A program made the translations under genes and the position numbers. A stretch of 64,000 bases of DNA from Daucus carota subsp. sativus (taxonomy: Eukaryota > Streptophyta > Magnoliopsida > Apiales > Apiaceae). Positions 16,910-37,018 of the stretch are shown here, in pieces. Position 1 is the first letter of the stretch. The number at the start of each line of letters is the position of its first letter. The notes below the pieces were generated by a model. The model did no database searches, was not told the origin of the DNA, and saw nothing but the letters and a program-made list of their open reading frames with translations. The stretch covers positions 36,109,598-36,173,597 of the forward strand of contig NC_030385.2 in assembly GCF_001625215.2 (NCBI RefSeq), read 5' to 3'.

Positions 16910-17977
16910 ATTGCCAATAAATTCAAATTATCAGCTTATTTCCTTGTATCATTAACTGATCACTGACCATCTCTCAGAAGAAATCCCAGGTGAGTTTTTT
17001 TTGAGGATACAGAAAGTACTGAGTTGAAAAAGAAGTAATGAAGTGAAGATTGGGGAGTGAGTTGTTAATATACTTGTGTGAGTGTTGGTTCTGTTTGATT
17101 TAAGCAGAAATAATTATGGATTAGTTAATTGTGTAAAAGCTGATGAGATCCTGGGTTTTGCAGGAGCTGTTAATGTGCAAGTAATGCTGTAAGGTTTGGA
17201 CTATTCAAATGACTTCCGACATGAAACATGGAGAGAATGTGTTGTTCCATACTGGTACATTGTTTCTTCTCCTTCAATTAGTCAATTTGATAATTTTGAT
17301 TGGATTACAATAATTAAATTGTTGTTTTTATATATCTTGGCCATTTAGCTAGCAAACTGTGATTGTGCTTTTTGACAGAGTAGATTGAATTAGTACATGT
17401 ATTCTTAAAAGGTGGTGCACTGTGCACTTTTAGTGGTACCCAAAAGCTGCATAAGCTAAACTCAGTTGTTAAAACATTCCTAGAATACTAATCCTTGTAG
17501 TAGCCCAATTTAGTGTAGCTTCCAAGAATGACAAAGATGTTTGGTTTATGAGTTAAGACTACTCAATGTTCATCTTTAGGTCCACAATCAAACAAATATT
17601 ATGCTAGTCATAATATATAAGTAAACTAGCATTCAGATTTTAAATGATAAACTTTTGCCTTGTCATTAACTTGGTAATTTGTAATATTAAGGTAGAATGC
17701 ATATAGAAACAGAAAAAGTTTAGTTATATGTAAAATTGCATAATGCAACTATGAAGGGATTCAAGGATAATGTTATTGTTATTCAGTTATTGTTTCATGG
17801 AATTATTGTCATGCAGCAAGAGGATCTCTGTGTAAAAACAGAAAAGAAGATGCAAACTCTTTCACATGTTTCCATGTGGAAAAAGATAAAACTATAAATT
17901 GTATGCGGTTCTGTGCTGTGTTGTGATGGATTGGAGACCATGTGAAGCCGCAGCTTCGTAGGGAAGCTCCCCTCTGC

Positions 17978-18017
<40 letters not shown>

Positions 18018-18815
18018 CTGAAATGGATAATTGAAGGGAGAGCAGAGGGGCATGAATGATGAATGATTACGTGGTGCACATGGGGATTCTGTGGGGAATC
18101 ATACTGAGTGCTGATTGCACATGCACCACTTGTGGGACATTTTTTTTTTCAGTCTACCCCAAAACACATACCCCACAAAAGTTTGGAGTTCACATATATC
18201 ATAATTTGTTAGATTAATGTTCAAAATTTGAGGATGAAAAATGACACGAAATACAATTCACTAATGTTGAACGATCCAATATTTTGATTTTTAAGAAGAT
18301 ATTACATGAAATAGCGTTTAGATGTTAAAAGTTAATACATTAAAAAGTGAAAGAGAGATGAATAATGAATACTATAACGGTCTAGTGTTTTTGATTATAA
18401 AATAATACTTGAGACCTTTATATTCGATTGAAATATTTAGGATATCATTGTTCAAAAGAGTGATAGATTGTATAAACACAGATTATTAACAAATTCTTAT
18501 TCGAAACAATTGGAGTCGAGGCAAAATGTTGCGGTAGCAATGTATTGGTATGCGCTTATTGAAACTAAAAAAATATATTTAAATTTATATTTTTAGGAAA
18601 AATAACTATATTACATTTTAATTCTGACATTACTGCATCGGAAATCTTTTGTGTTTTGGGTGTTATAAATATTAGCTTATAACATGTGCAACGCAAAATA
18701 TAAAAAAGATAATAGTTTTAGTTCAAAAGAATGCTTGATTATATAAATAGGTCCATAACTCCGCCCAGGTACCGGCCGACCAAACTTTTAATGTTTCGGT
18801 TTTGATAGTATAGTA
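16910..18815. other. Upstream flank of the MIK1-like gene
   Basis: Promoter side of a minus-strand gene. It is AT-rich, with a (GA)n tract at 17980-18014. No gene is supported. The minus-strand open frame over the GA tract is a product of the repeat. Confidence 0.4.
17980..18014. repeat. (GA)n microsatellite
   Basis: About 17 GA units. It is bracketed by CCCCTCTGC (left) and GCAGAGGGG (right, near 18040), a short inverted repeat that would put the GA tract in a hairpin loop. Confidence 0.9.
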
Positions 18816-19096
18816 CTCCCTCCGTCCCTCTGATTTCTATACACTTTCTTTTTCTGGATGTCCCATTTAATTCTATACATTTCAAAACTTTCCTAAAATA
18901 GTAAATTTTTATAATATAAAAATCTCACTCATCCACTAACTTCATCTACTTTTCTAAATCTATCACTTAAATATTAATGGGTCCCACCACTTTACCTACT
19001 TTTCTTTCTCTTTCTTATTACTTTACATTACTTTATACACTTTTCTTAGTCTCCGTGCCCGATACAAATGTATACATCTAAATGGGACGGAGGGAG
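18816..19096. mobile_element. Stowaway MITE, 281 bp
   Basis: Ends are CTCCCTCCGTCCC and GGGACGGAGGGAG, flanked by TA at 18814-18815 and 19097-19098. The interior has the CAAAACTTTCCTAAAATAGT and GGGTCCCACCACTT blocks shared with the copies at 41329 and 60447. Non-autonomous; would depend on a mariner-type transposase elsewhere. Confidence 0.9.
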
Positions 19097-19628
19097 TATA
19101 ATATTTGATTTATTGGAGGAAAATTTTGGCTACCCCTTTATATAGTCATTTATATCCAGTCTAAAATACCATTAAGGGACGAAGTTAAAAAAATAATCAA
19201 ATAAATAAAAATTAGCAATTATGTAGATGTCTTTTTTGACTTTTCAATAACCACATTGACCAATTTTTTTATCAAAATCTATAATTTATATTTAATATTT
19301 CGAAAATTGAAAATTACATATTAATATAGACTAAATATATTTTTATTGATACAAATTTTCTTATTCTTTAAATATATAGTACATATAATTTCAATCAAAA
19401 TTTGTTGGGTGATTTATTGAAAAGTCAAAAATGGAGCACGTTGGATGTAGACGTGTGGTCTGGGCCGTCTGGCTCAAGCTCGGATATAGACTGGCTTTCG
19501 AATTGGTAGCCCAAAACCAAGTGTGTTAATGAACTAACTAAAGATATGAACTACTCCTCGAGTGGGCTTGCTTAAAAAGCCCAATTTTGTCTATTCTTGT
19601 TTCATGAAGAACTGGTTTTTGGTTGAAA
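19097..19628. other. AT-rich intergenic DNA
   Basis: No gene or repeat structure can be supported between the Stowaway element and the nested complex that follows. Confidence 0.4.
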
Positions 19629-19903
19629 GAGTAATTCCAATGCAATGTTATACTTGGTTGCTATATTATAACATCAAAAGTAAAGAAAAAAAAAACTCTA
19701 AAGGGTGCTATATTTGGATGCATCTATGCATAGATGCATCCTTGGTTCTATATTTGAAATCAAGGATGGATCCATTCATATTGCCACATCATTAATAACT
19801 AGAAATTGGAGGCAATGTAGTTATATTAATTATTGCACTATATTTATGTTCAACTACTATTTCAGCTGCTATCTTAGTTGTACATTATTTCAACTACTAT
19901 GAC

Positions 19904-20256
19904 CAGCGGCGGAGCTAGCCAAAAATTTAAGTGGGGCCAAAATACTCCCTCACTATCTTATTAGTTGTCACATTTAATTTTGACAAGTCTAATTGATCAA
20001 AAGAATTTTTTTTAAAATAATGTAAGAGCGATTGTAATATTTGGTAAAAAAATCAATCTGTTTGACCAATAAAAATAGAAATGTGACAACTAAAAAAGTA
20101 CGGAGTGAATATTTTTTTTAAGACATTTTTAATTCCAAAGATTAAAATAATACCTATTTAGTCAGCCAGCTATATGTTATATATAAATGTATTAAAAAAT
20201 TCTAAAACCTAGTGGGGTCGAGTGCCCCCACCCGCCTATATCTGCATCCGCGCCTG
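19904..20256. mobile_element. hAT-type MITE, 353 bp, inside the outer MITE
   Basis: Ends CAGCGGCGGAGC and CAGGCGCGGATG (complement of the right end). The 8-bp duplication ACTATGAC is exact at 19896-19903 and 20257-20264, the hallmark of hAT insertion. It carries a smaller Stowaway-like element. Confidence 0.8.
19945..20109. mobile_element. Diverged Stowaway-like MITE inside the hAT element
   Basis: Left end CTCCCTCACTATCTTATTAG and, on the complement of the right end, CACTCCGTACTTTTTTAG, both followed by TTGTCACATTT. TA flanks both ends. About 165 bp with no coding capacity. Confidence 0.6.
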
Positions 20257-20480
20257 ACTATGACCTCCTTGTTGTTGAGTAGAAGTGTTTAGGTGGTGGT
20301 AGTTGATCATCAATGCTTGCAACATGACATACTCCTCTCCATCTGAAGAATCATTGAAATCTCCTCGCTGAACTCTTTTTTTTTTAAGTTGCTCATTGGA
20401 GTAGTCTGGGAAAAAACAGACAAAAGAAAATGGTGACAATTTGTGAAAATGGGGAGAATTTGTTGAGTTATTTAATAAAA

Positions 20481-20662
20481 GGCTTTGTCTAGTGTGTGCC
20501 TATCAGCATATGCTAAGCGTCAAAATCTATAATTTTAGTGGATTTTGATGGGTGTGGTTGGTGAATTTGCAGGGGGTCCATCATTATAAAGAAGTATAAG
20601 CCAATCAAAATCCACCAAACTTATAAAATTTGGTGCTTAGTGGGCACACACTAGAAAAACCG
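20481..20662. mobile_element. Mutator-type MITE, 182 bp, copy 2 of 2
   Basis: Ends GGCTTTGTCTAGTGTGTGCC and CGGTTTTTCTAGTGTGTGCC (complement of the right end). Exact 9-bp duplication TTAATAAAA at 20472-20480 and 20663-20671. Internal blocks (TGCAGGGGG, GGTGCTTAGTG) match the copy at 3257-3448. Confidence 0.8.
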
Positions 20663-21039
20663 TTAATAAAATTTATGGAAGTTAGGTAAAAGTTAATGAG
20701 TTGGTTAAATTTGAAACTAGAACTTAGTATTGGAGTGCAAATTTTATTTTAGAAACAAAAAACACTTTTTGGTGCTATATTATAGCAATAGCAATAGATA
20801 TATAGCATCTAGCATTGGACTTGCTCTAAAGCAGGAAATTCATGGACATGGCTCTGGTTTAATTATCACCCCTGCAACTACAAACTAATATCGAAATGTT
20901 TCTAAGTGTTGCACGTAATAAACGGTTCTATCCAAGTGAATACAACCTCGGATTCCAACTCGAAATTACAGCATTGGCTAGACTAGAACAGTGTGCAGAC
21001 TGCCAGTACATGAAATTTTATCACTACAAGGTTTGATCA

Positions 21040-22401
21040 TCATGAAAAATTGAGAGCATCCAAGAACTCAGCATCTCTTTCCAATGCACTCATGGAATGC
21101 GGAAGCAGGCACAAATCCACATCTATGCTTCCTCCACCTCGATTCCCCGGATACAAAGTCCCCTTGCCATCAAACTTGTTATCATGTCCACTCAAAACCG
21201 CCACAGCCTTTCCCAACCCGAACTCATTTCCATACATATCAAACCGCGGGGAGCTCCCAAACATAACCAGGCCAGGATCAACTAAACGCTGGAATTGGTA
21301 AATAACAGGATTCTGCATCCAGCTCTTAAGGCCCTCTCGTATAGCCTTGTCGTCGTGTTTAGATATAGCTTCCGTTAATAGCATGGCAGCCCAGCCTAAA
21401 TCATTCTCCAGCAGCTCACCAGCTGTAGTCACGGCTCCAGTTGTCTGAATGCCGTTGCCAAAATAATTTTGTGGCAGGGCTGGCTCTAGCCGTGACCTGA
21501 TATTCACCGATGTTTTACAGATACTAATATGATTCTGTGGTAAACCTCGAGCACGTATAACACATCTCCAGAACAAGGCAGACAATGCTTGTAAACTAGA
21601 GACAGTGATGCCTCTGTTTTTACAATCAGCATTGGCTCTTGCTTTGATCCTTGCTAATGAAGCGACTGAGAAATGGAATATTCTTTCTTTGAGCTCGGGA
21701 CGTTCGTATCTGTTAATGAATTGATCATGATGAGTAAAAGGGAGGTTGTAGAAAGGGCCTTGTCCATCAGGGAACCAGCTTTCAAGAACAGGCGGCCGCG
21801 AGATTTTTGCTGCTTCACTGTCAATTTTCTTCTCAAACACTTCTGATAGAGTGTTGATGAAGTGCCAATAAGAGGTGCCATCGGCCACACAGTGGTTCGA
21901 TGAGAACCCGATGAAGATACCATCAGTTAGCTCAGTCACTTGGACTGTTAGCAAGGACAGGGTGTGACCGTCGTGGTTGACAGCCTTGTAATGATCAAAG
22001 AAATGCTGGACAATGGAAGGCACGTAGGCCGGTGATAAGATATCAGACACGGATAAATTCAATTTGGAATGTACAAATTTAGCTCCAGGGCTGTTGCTGC
22101 AATCTATGTACACCTCATACAAATGTGGATTTTCGCGTGTTTGGGTAGCAAGGCGGCCTGCAAGTGGATAGAAATGAGCAAGAGTAACAGAGAGGGAGTG
22201 CTTAAGCCTCTCAAGGAAACCTGGAATTGAGCTTTCTTGATCATCTGAAAGAGGGGTTTTTCGAAAAAGAAGGCCTTTCTGGATGTAATGACCATTTAGC
22301 AAGCAAAGATCCCAGGGTGTTCTATGAAGTACTTGTTCTTTTCCCTCTATATTTGATGGTTTGATGAAGCACTCAGAAATAAGCTCAACTTGAGGATCCA
22401 T
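21040..22401 (-). CDS. BAHD (HXXXD) acyltransferase, At3g50280-like
   Basis: Soluble cytosolic enzyme transferring an acyl group from acyl-CoA to an alcohol or amine; the substrate cannot be read from the sequence. One exon, 453 aa, normal for the family. HCVADG (H170, D174) is the catalytic HXXXD. The C-terminal DFGWG motif appears as NEFGLGK (about 392-398), which fits the At3g50280/EPS1-type clade that I recall as having the same form. Other clade signatures are HYIQKGLLF, HFYPLAGRL, YFGNGIQT and GGGSIDVDL. Start ATG at 22401 is followed by MDPQVELISECFIKP, the usual start. A decayed copy of its 5' end is at 23471-23700. Confidence 0.92.
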   Translation of the reverse strand: MDPQVELISECFIKPSNIEGKEQVLHRTPWDLCLLNGHYIQKGLLFRKTPLSDDQESSIPGFLERLKHSLSVTLAHFYPLAGRLATQTRENPHLYEVYIDCSNSPGAKFVHSKLNLSVSDILSPAYVPSIVQHFFDHYKAVNHDGHTLSLLTVQVTELTDGIFIGFSSNHCVADGTSYWHFINTLSEVFEKKIDSEAAKISRPPVLESWFPDGQGPFYNLPFTHHDQFINRYERPELKERIFHFSVASLARIKARANADCKNRGITVSSLQALSALFWRCVIRARGLPQNHISICKTSVNIRSRLEPALPQNYFGNGIQTTGAVTTAGELLENDLGWAAMLLTEAISKHDDKAIREGLKSWMQNPVIYQFQRLVDPGLVMFGSSPRFDMYGNEFGLGKAVAVLSGHDNKFDGKGTLYPGNRGGGSIDVDLCLLPHSMSALERDAEFLDALNFS

Positions 22402-22944
22402 AATGGATACTATTGTTTAAGAATGAGTTGAGTTTCTTGACTGTTGTTTATGTTGAACTTGGTGGTGCTGTAAGAAAAATTGTAAAAAATGCAGGCCAGT
22501 AGGTGATGGTGATAATGTTAAAAAACGTAGAGAGATTGGTATATCTGGGCACTGTGATTTGTTGGTTTGTAGGGGGTCAGAGTAAGGCCAAAATGATTCA
22601 CCAATGATGCAAAGACATGATGGTGACCTTATTGACTATTGTTACTATATGAAACTGATCTTATCACAAAAACTGAATTGCATTAATAAATTTTGAACAT
22701 ACTAATATACCAGCATACACACCAGCGGAAAAAAAAAGCGTTGGACGTGAAAAATTCTAGAAAGAGTCATTTTTCCGCTAAATGAACAACTCTAGAAAGA
22801 GTCAATTTTTCGCGAAATGATATTGTAGCTGCATATACATCGAAAACTTATGGCTAAACTATCCAACGGTTTCTTTCTATTGAACGTATGCTACTAATAT
22901 CCGGATCCATAAAGTTTTGTAAGAAATACTACTTGCTTTACAGC
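22402..22944. other. Upstream flank of the BAHD gene
   Basis: Promoter side of a minus-strand gene. A short imperfect direct repeat (TCTAGAAAGAGTCA) occurs twice near 22755-22810. No TATA box is convincing. Confidence 0.35.
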
Positions 22945-23345
22945 ATCCGGAAGCTGTAGTTTTCTGTACCTCACCTGGAGTCTACTCTTGATGCTTTTTC
23001 ATTACAGGTCTCATATGTTCAAATCAAAATTCAGGGGTTCTGCGCCATCTTGTCGAATATTGAGAAACTAATTTAAGAAACATGGATTATGTTCATCCTC
23101 TAGTAATCGAACTGGAAAGTCAAGCTCTGCAACTGGAGCTGCAATGTGCATACAATGAAAAAGGTGGTTAGCCAGACCCACATTGGAGAAAATTGTGACA
23201 AGTGAAATTTTTTAATTCTAAAAACACAGCCACCAGACAAAAATTTTGAAAGTTTCGGTAAACAAATGTTGAATACTTATAGCTACCAGAGGGAAGGGAG
23301 ATGATATAAGATAATACATACTGGTACTGAGAACCAGAAGTCACC
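22945..23345 (-). pseudogene. Decayed copy of the ABCC5 gene 3' end
   Basis: About 400 bp match the end of the intact transporter gene at 24170-24580 in the same order and strand: last exon with the TGA (TCAAAATTCAGGG on the + strand), the AATGAAAAAGGTGGTTAGCC block of the last intron, and the CTGAGAACCAGAA start of the exon before it. The last exon has lost its splice acceptor sequence and its frame is broken early. Only this tail is present, so it cannot make a transporter. Confidence 0.8.
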
Positions 23346-23442
23346 GGAAGGCAGCACGCACTTTAATGCTACTACAAAGTATAGTTTACCAGAAGTCACC
23401 GGAAGGCAGCACGCACTCTAATGCTACTACAAAGTATAGTTT
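23333..23442. repeat. Tandem duplication, 2 x 55 bp
   Basis: Two units starting ACCAGAAGTCACCGGAAGG at 23333 and 23388 differ at about one base. Lies at the junction between the ABCC5 and BAHD remnants. Confidence 0.85.
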
Positions 23443-23470
23443 TATAATTTATTTTTAAGAATTTATTTTG

Positions 23471-23700
23471 ATATCAAGACGACCTGCGAGTGGAAAAAAA
23501 GAGCAAGAATAACTAAGGAAATCCTTAAGCCTGTCGAGAAAGCCCTGAATGAAGTTTTCTTGATCATCTGAAAGTAGGAGTTTTTGAAAAAGAAGGCCTT
23601 TCTGGAAATAAGACCAGTGAGCATGAAGAGATCCCATGGTGTTGTATAAAGTACTACTTTTCCCTCTAGGTTTAATAAAGCACTCAGATATAAGCTCAAC
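23471..23700 (-). pseudogene. 5' fragment of a second BAHD acyltransferase gene
   Basis: Reads VELISECFIKP, then (other frame) TPWDLFMLTG, then QKGLLFQK, LSDDQENFIQGFLDRLK and FFPLAGRL, matching residues 5-83 of the intact protein at 21040-22401. At least two frame changes are needed to follow it, and it stops before the HXXXD region. A dead tandem paralogue; high similarity suggests moderate age. Confidence 0.85.
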
Positions 23701-24262
23701 ACACTGAGAAAAAGTTGACAAACTTAACAATTTACATTTCATGAAACTTCAAAGAAAAGTACAAGACTTAAGTGACTAATATGTAAAACTTTAAATTGGG
23801 GTTCGGAACAAAAGTTATATAATCTGTAAGCTGATTCTTTGCTTACAGATAGAGGAAATAAGTTCACTAAAAGAAAGACATGAGATAAACATCTAAAATG
23901 CCTAGGCTCGTTACAAAATTTACCATACTGCATACTATTAGTACAAAGACATGATTTGGAGAGTTACAATACAGATTGTAGTGTCCCTCGTCTACTTTTC
24001 TGTATTTGTTACCAACCCCATATCAACCTCCTACTTATTTATGTTACATATGCAGCAGAAATGCCCGACTGTGTTATATCTCCGTGTCATGTCAGACTGA
24101 TGAAACTACATTCCTCTTGTAAGGTTTTTGACGTTGCAATATGCCTTTTCCTAGATTTTCAGTAAACCAGATGAAGCAGCATGCAGAAGCTGTACTTTCC
24201 TTCCCATACCTCACTTGGAGTCTGCTCTTGATGCTTTGGATTTAGGTTGCACACTGTCTAAA
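23701..24262. other. Spacer and 3' UTR of the ABCC5 gene
   Basis: Between the BAHD fragment and the ABCC5 stop codon. The part nearest 24262 is 3' UTR (a GAGTCTGCTCTTGATGCTTT block is shared with the decayed copy). Nothing else is recognised. Confidence 0.4.
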
Positions 24263-34090
<9,828 letters not shown>

Positions 34091-37018
34091 TACAGATATC
34101 AATCTTGATGTCAATGAAGTGATTGATATTGGTAAGCTGGTTCAGCATATATACAGATATAATATTGTTGAAGCAAGAAAGATCCAATCTCATGAGAGCA
34201 TTTCAACATCTGTGTACTTGATTACATATATTGTGGCAAACACATAAACACCCTAGTGGAAAGATAATCTGCAAAAAACATATGCAAACAAAAACACAAA
34301 TTTCATCACCAATTCAAAAAAGTACAATTGTTCAAATTATATCACTGCAAGCCCATGTCTATTTTTCTCTCCTCTCTCCATGCCATCTTTACACACACTA
34401 CATAAAGTGACAAACACTGATTGCATAAAATCAAAATCTAACAGAAACCCATTACATAAAATCCAAAAACCTGACCTGGGTTTATATTGCTTTTCCCTGG
34501 AAAATCGTTTAGTGAGCCATGTAGAATGCCGAGGCAAATAATGAGACACACACGAGTGTAAATTGTAATAACATGGACACACAAATTTACAAGCGTTCAC
34601 TGAGAACCTGCTACCCTACTACAAATTTCAGTGATGAGAGTAAATAAACCTGCATAATCTAAAGAAACAAACAAAATACGTACTCATTTTATATGGAAAT
34701 ATATAAAATATGGGAAATAAAAAAAGAAAGTAACAGTACCAAATTTAAACTATGTACATTGGTTTGTGAGATGAGTTTGTTGGAAGGTGCCGTGTGAGTG
34801 TTAACTCTAATGGGGTACCTTAATATCACGGACATCTAAACAAATCTTCTTGTAATAAAAAGGTGGCCTTTTTGGAAACTAGTTGATTGCAGCTGTTTAA
34901 ACCACTGATTTCCCATTCGACTGCGGACATGAATACAATTACATGTTTTCCTTCAAGTTTCGAATTTCGGATCGAGTTATTCAGTTTCGGTTTGAGTATT
35001 TTCCGGTTCGGTTTATACGTGCTAGAGGTATGAATATCACAATTACATGTTTTTCTTTTAAATTCGTGTTTATTTCATTTCGGTTTAATACATGTTAGAG
35101 GTTTGAAATGTGTTCGGTTAGATGATAAATTTTTGTGATGAATTGAACACAAAATGTCATAGCGAGATTCGTTGAATTGTGGAGTAATTTTTTGGTTAGT
35201 CTATGGAATGGAATCATGAAATGGTTTTAAAATGAAAAATAGAATGCGAGGGACATGCTTAGGTGGAATAGCATATTTCCAATGTAACGCAGAGATTAAA
35301 GCCAATATTATAACATTATCATGTCATACAGAAAAGGGGATCTTGGACAGGATTAAACAAGTGGTGGTAAACATGGTAAATTCATGGGGTTGTGGGATTT
35401 GCACATTGTACTTGTTCCTTTAGAGAAAAAACAAAAAGCGATGATGATGTTGAATGCATAATTGGTTCTACTTTTAGCTAGTGGAGAATGGAAGATAGTG
35501 AAGGTGGATTGTGATGGCTTGGTGCGTGTGATAGAGTGAGTGCTTGCATATTATTAAATCATTAATTTATTTTATTAAATCTAGTAGTAATAATTCATTT
35601 TAGTCATTAATTCATTTTAGCTAACCTATTAAGACCTCATAAAAAAGTGTGACCAACTTGATAATATTAAATGACTTCAGTGATAAGTTTAATAACTGAC
35701 CATGCAGAAGATCTGTCATGATAAATTAGCTTATAATATGAGTTACCACTTACCAGTAATTGCATGATATCAAATCCCAGCATTTTTTAAATTGGAAGAA
35801 TAAGAGTAATTGTGTGCAAATAATTGGCCTACTACAATTGAACCTACAACTCTTTGTATATTGCACTAATGAATAGAACTTCCAGGAGATAGAACTCCAT
35901 AGATCTCAGTAACCTTGCAAGTTAAGATGCCTATGTTCTAAATATTAGTTGTCTAACCCTTGCTGGCTACAAAAGATTTTTACATGGCATGTGCAAGTGA
36001 AATTTCCACCTCTTAACGAAATTCTACAGAAGGATTAAGAACATCACAAGTATAACTGATGACACGGCTGCTGCAAATATTAATATCTTGTGATTTAAAA
36101 TTTCTTTGCAGGATGCGATTCAGATTTAAAGATTTAGCAATGTGGATGCGCGTTATATAGCATTTCCTCACATGCAGCTGCAACATCCCTAAATCCAAAA
36201 AAGAAAAAACATGAAAATTACAAAAGAACACTGAATATGGACAGAAGTGTTCCACAACATTGTGAATCACATAGACATGTGTCGAAAAGAAAAGTCAATT
36301 TCACGAAAGAGTTGCTTGATTCCATTTCATATAAGTTCGCAAATTGATGTCCAGTTTCCTTTTGCATTGGTAGAAATCAATAATAAATTTACATAGTTTA
36401 TTTGTTAGAATTGCACCAATTGAGGGAATAAATTTAAATACGCTCAATTTTAATATTCTTTTCAGGCATGATGAGTAACAACATCTAAACTGTGAAATTC
36501 TATGAACTCCGTTTATCCACAGCATTATTCTAATTTCCGATTAAGGCCACTAATTGAAATACAGATGTTTTTTTGATAGGCAATCTGCATAGGCAAGTTA
36601 GGTCTTCTATTTCCTTTTTTTAGAAGGTTTATAATATATACTTTTATTATTTATGATTCTAACAAGTAACAAGTTGAACTTATATAACAATACACAAGTC
36701 GAGACTTATTATCATAATTATGTTATTAACACTGGGGTAGAAAATATTAAATTATAATTATACATATTATTATGCAAATTTAATTTAATTTTTAATGTCT
36801 TAATGTATCCCCCATGTCATATGACTAGTCTTCTATTAATAAAGACGCCTAACCAAGGTTGCTATACCACATAGCATTTATAGAACATTAACGCACATAC
36901 AAAATCACCTCACAATATCTGGAGCTTATGCTTGCAACAGGAACAGCTAAAACAATAAACAATATAAAAGTAAACGGCGCACCTCGCGTCAACATATGAC
37001 CTAAACTTGGATCAGCAT
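34091..37018. other. Intergenic between ABCC5 (5' side) and HDA6 (3' side)
   Basis: Upstream region of ABCC5 and the 3' flank of HDA6, both minus-strand genes. Near 34935-35110 an ACAATTACATGTTTT segment followed by GCTAGAGGTATGAA / GTTAGAGGTTTGAA occurs twice, about 100 bp apart. No other structure or gene is supported. Confidence 0.4.

Larger units (their letters stand above)
19629..20826. mobile_element. Outer MITE of a nested complex (Harbinger-like ends)
   Basis: The left end GAGTAATTCCAATGC and the complement of the right end GAGCAAGTCCAATGC match with two differences, and similarity continues into a TGCTATATTATA block on both sides. Ends resemble the 23-417 MITE (GAGCAAGTCCAAT). The flanks (AAA left, TAA right) are not a clean TTA duplication. 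It now contains at least three younger insertions, listed separately. Interior bases 19716-19741 are a perfect palindrome. Confidence 0.55.

Noticed and set aside
17795-18079. 94-codon minus-strand frame over the GA tract
   Set aside because: Product is a Ser-Leu repeat from the microsatellite.
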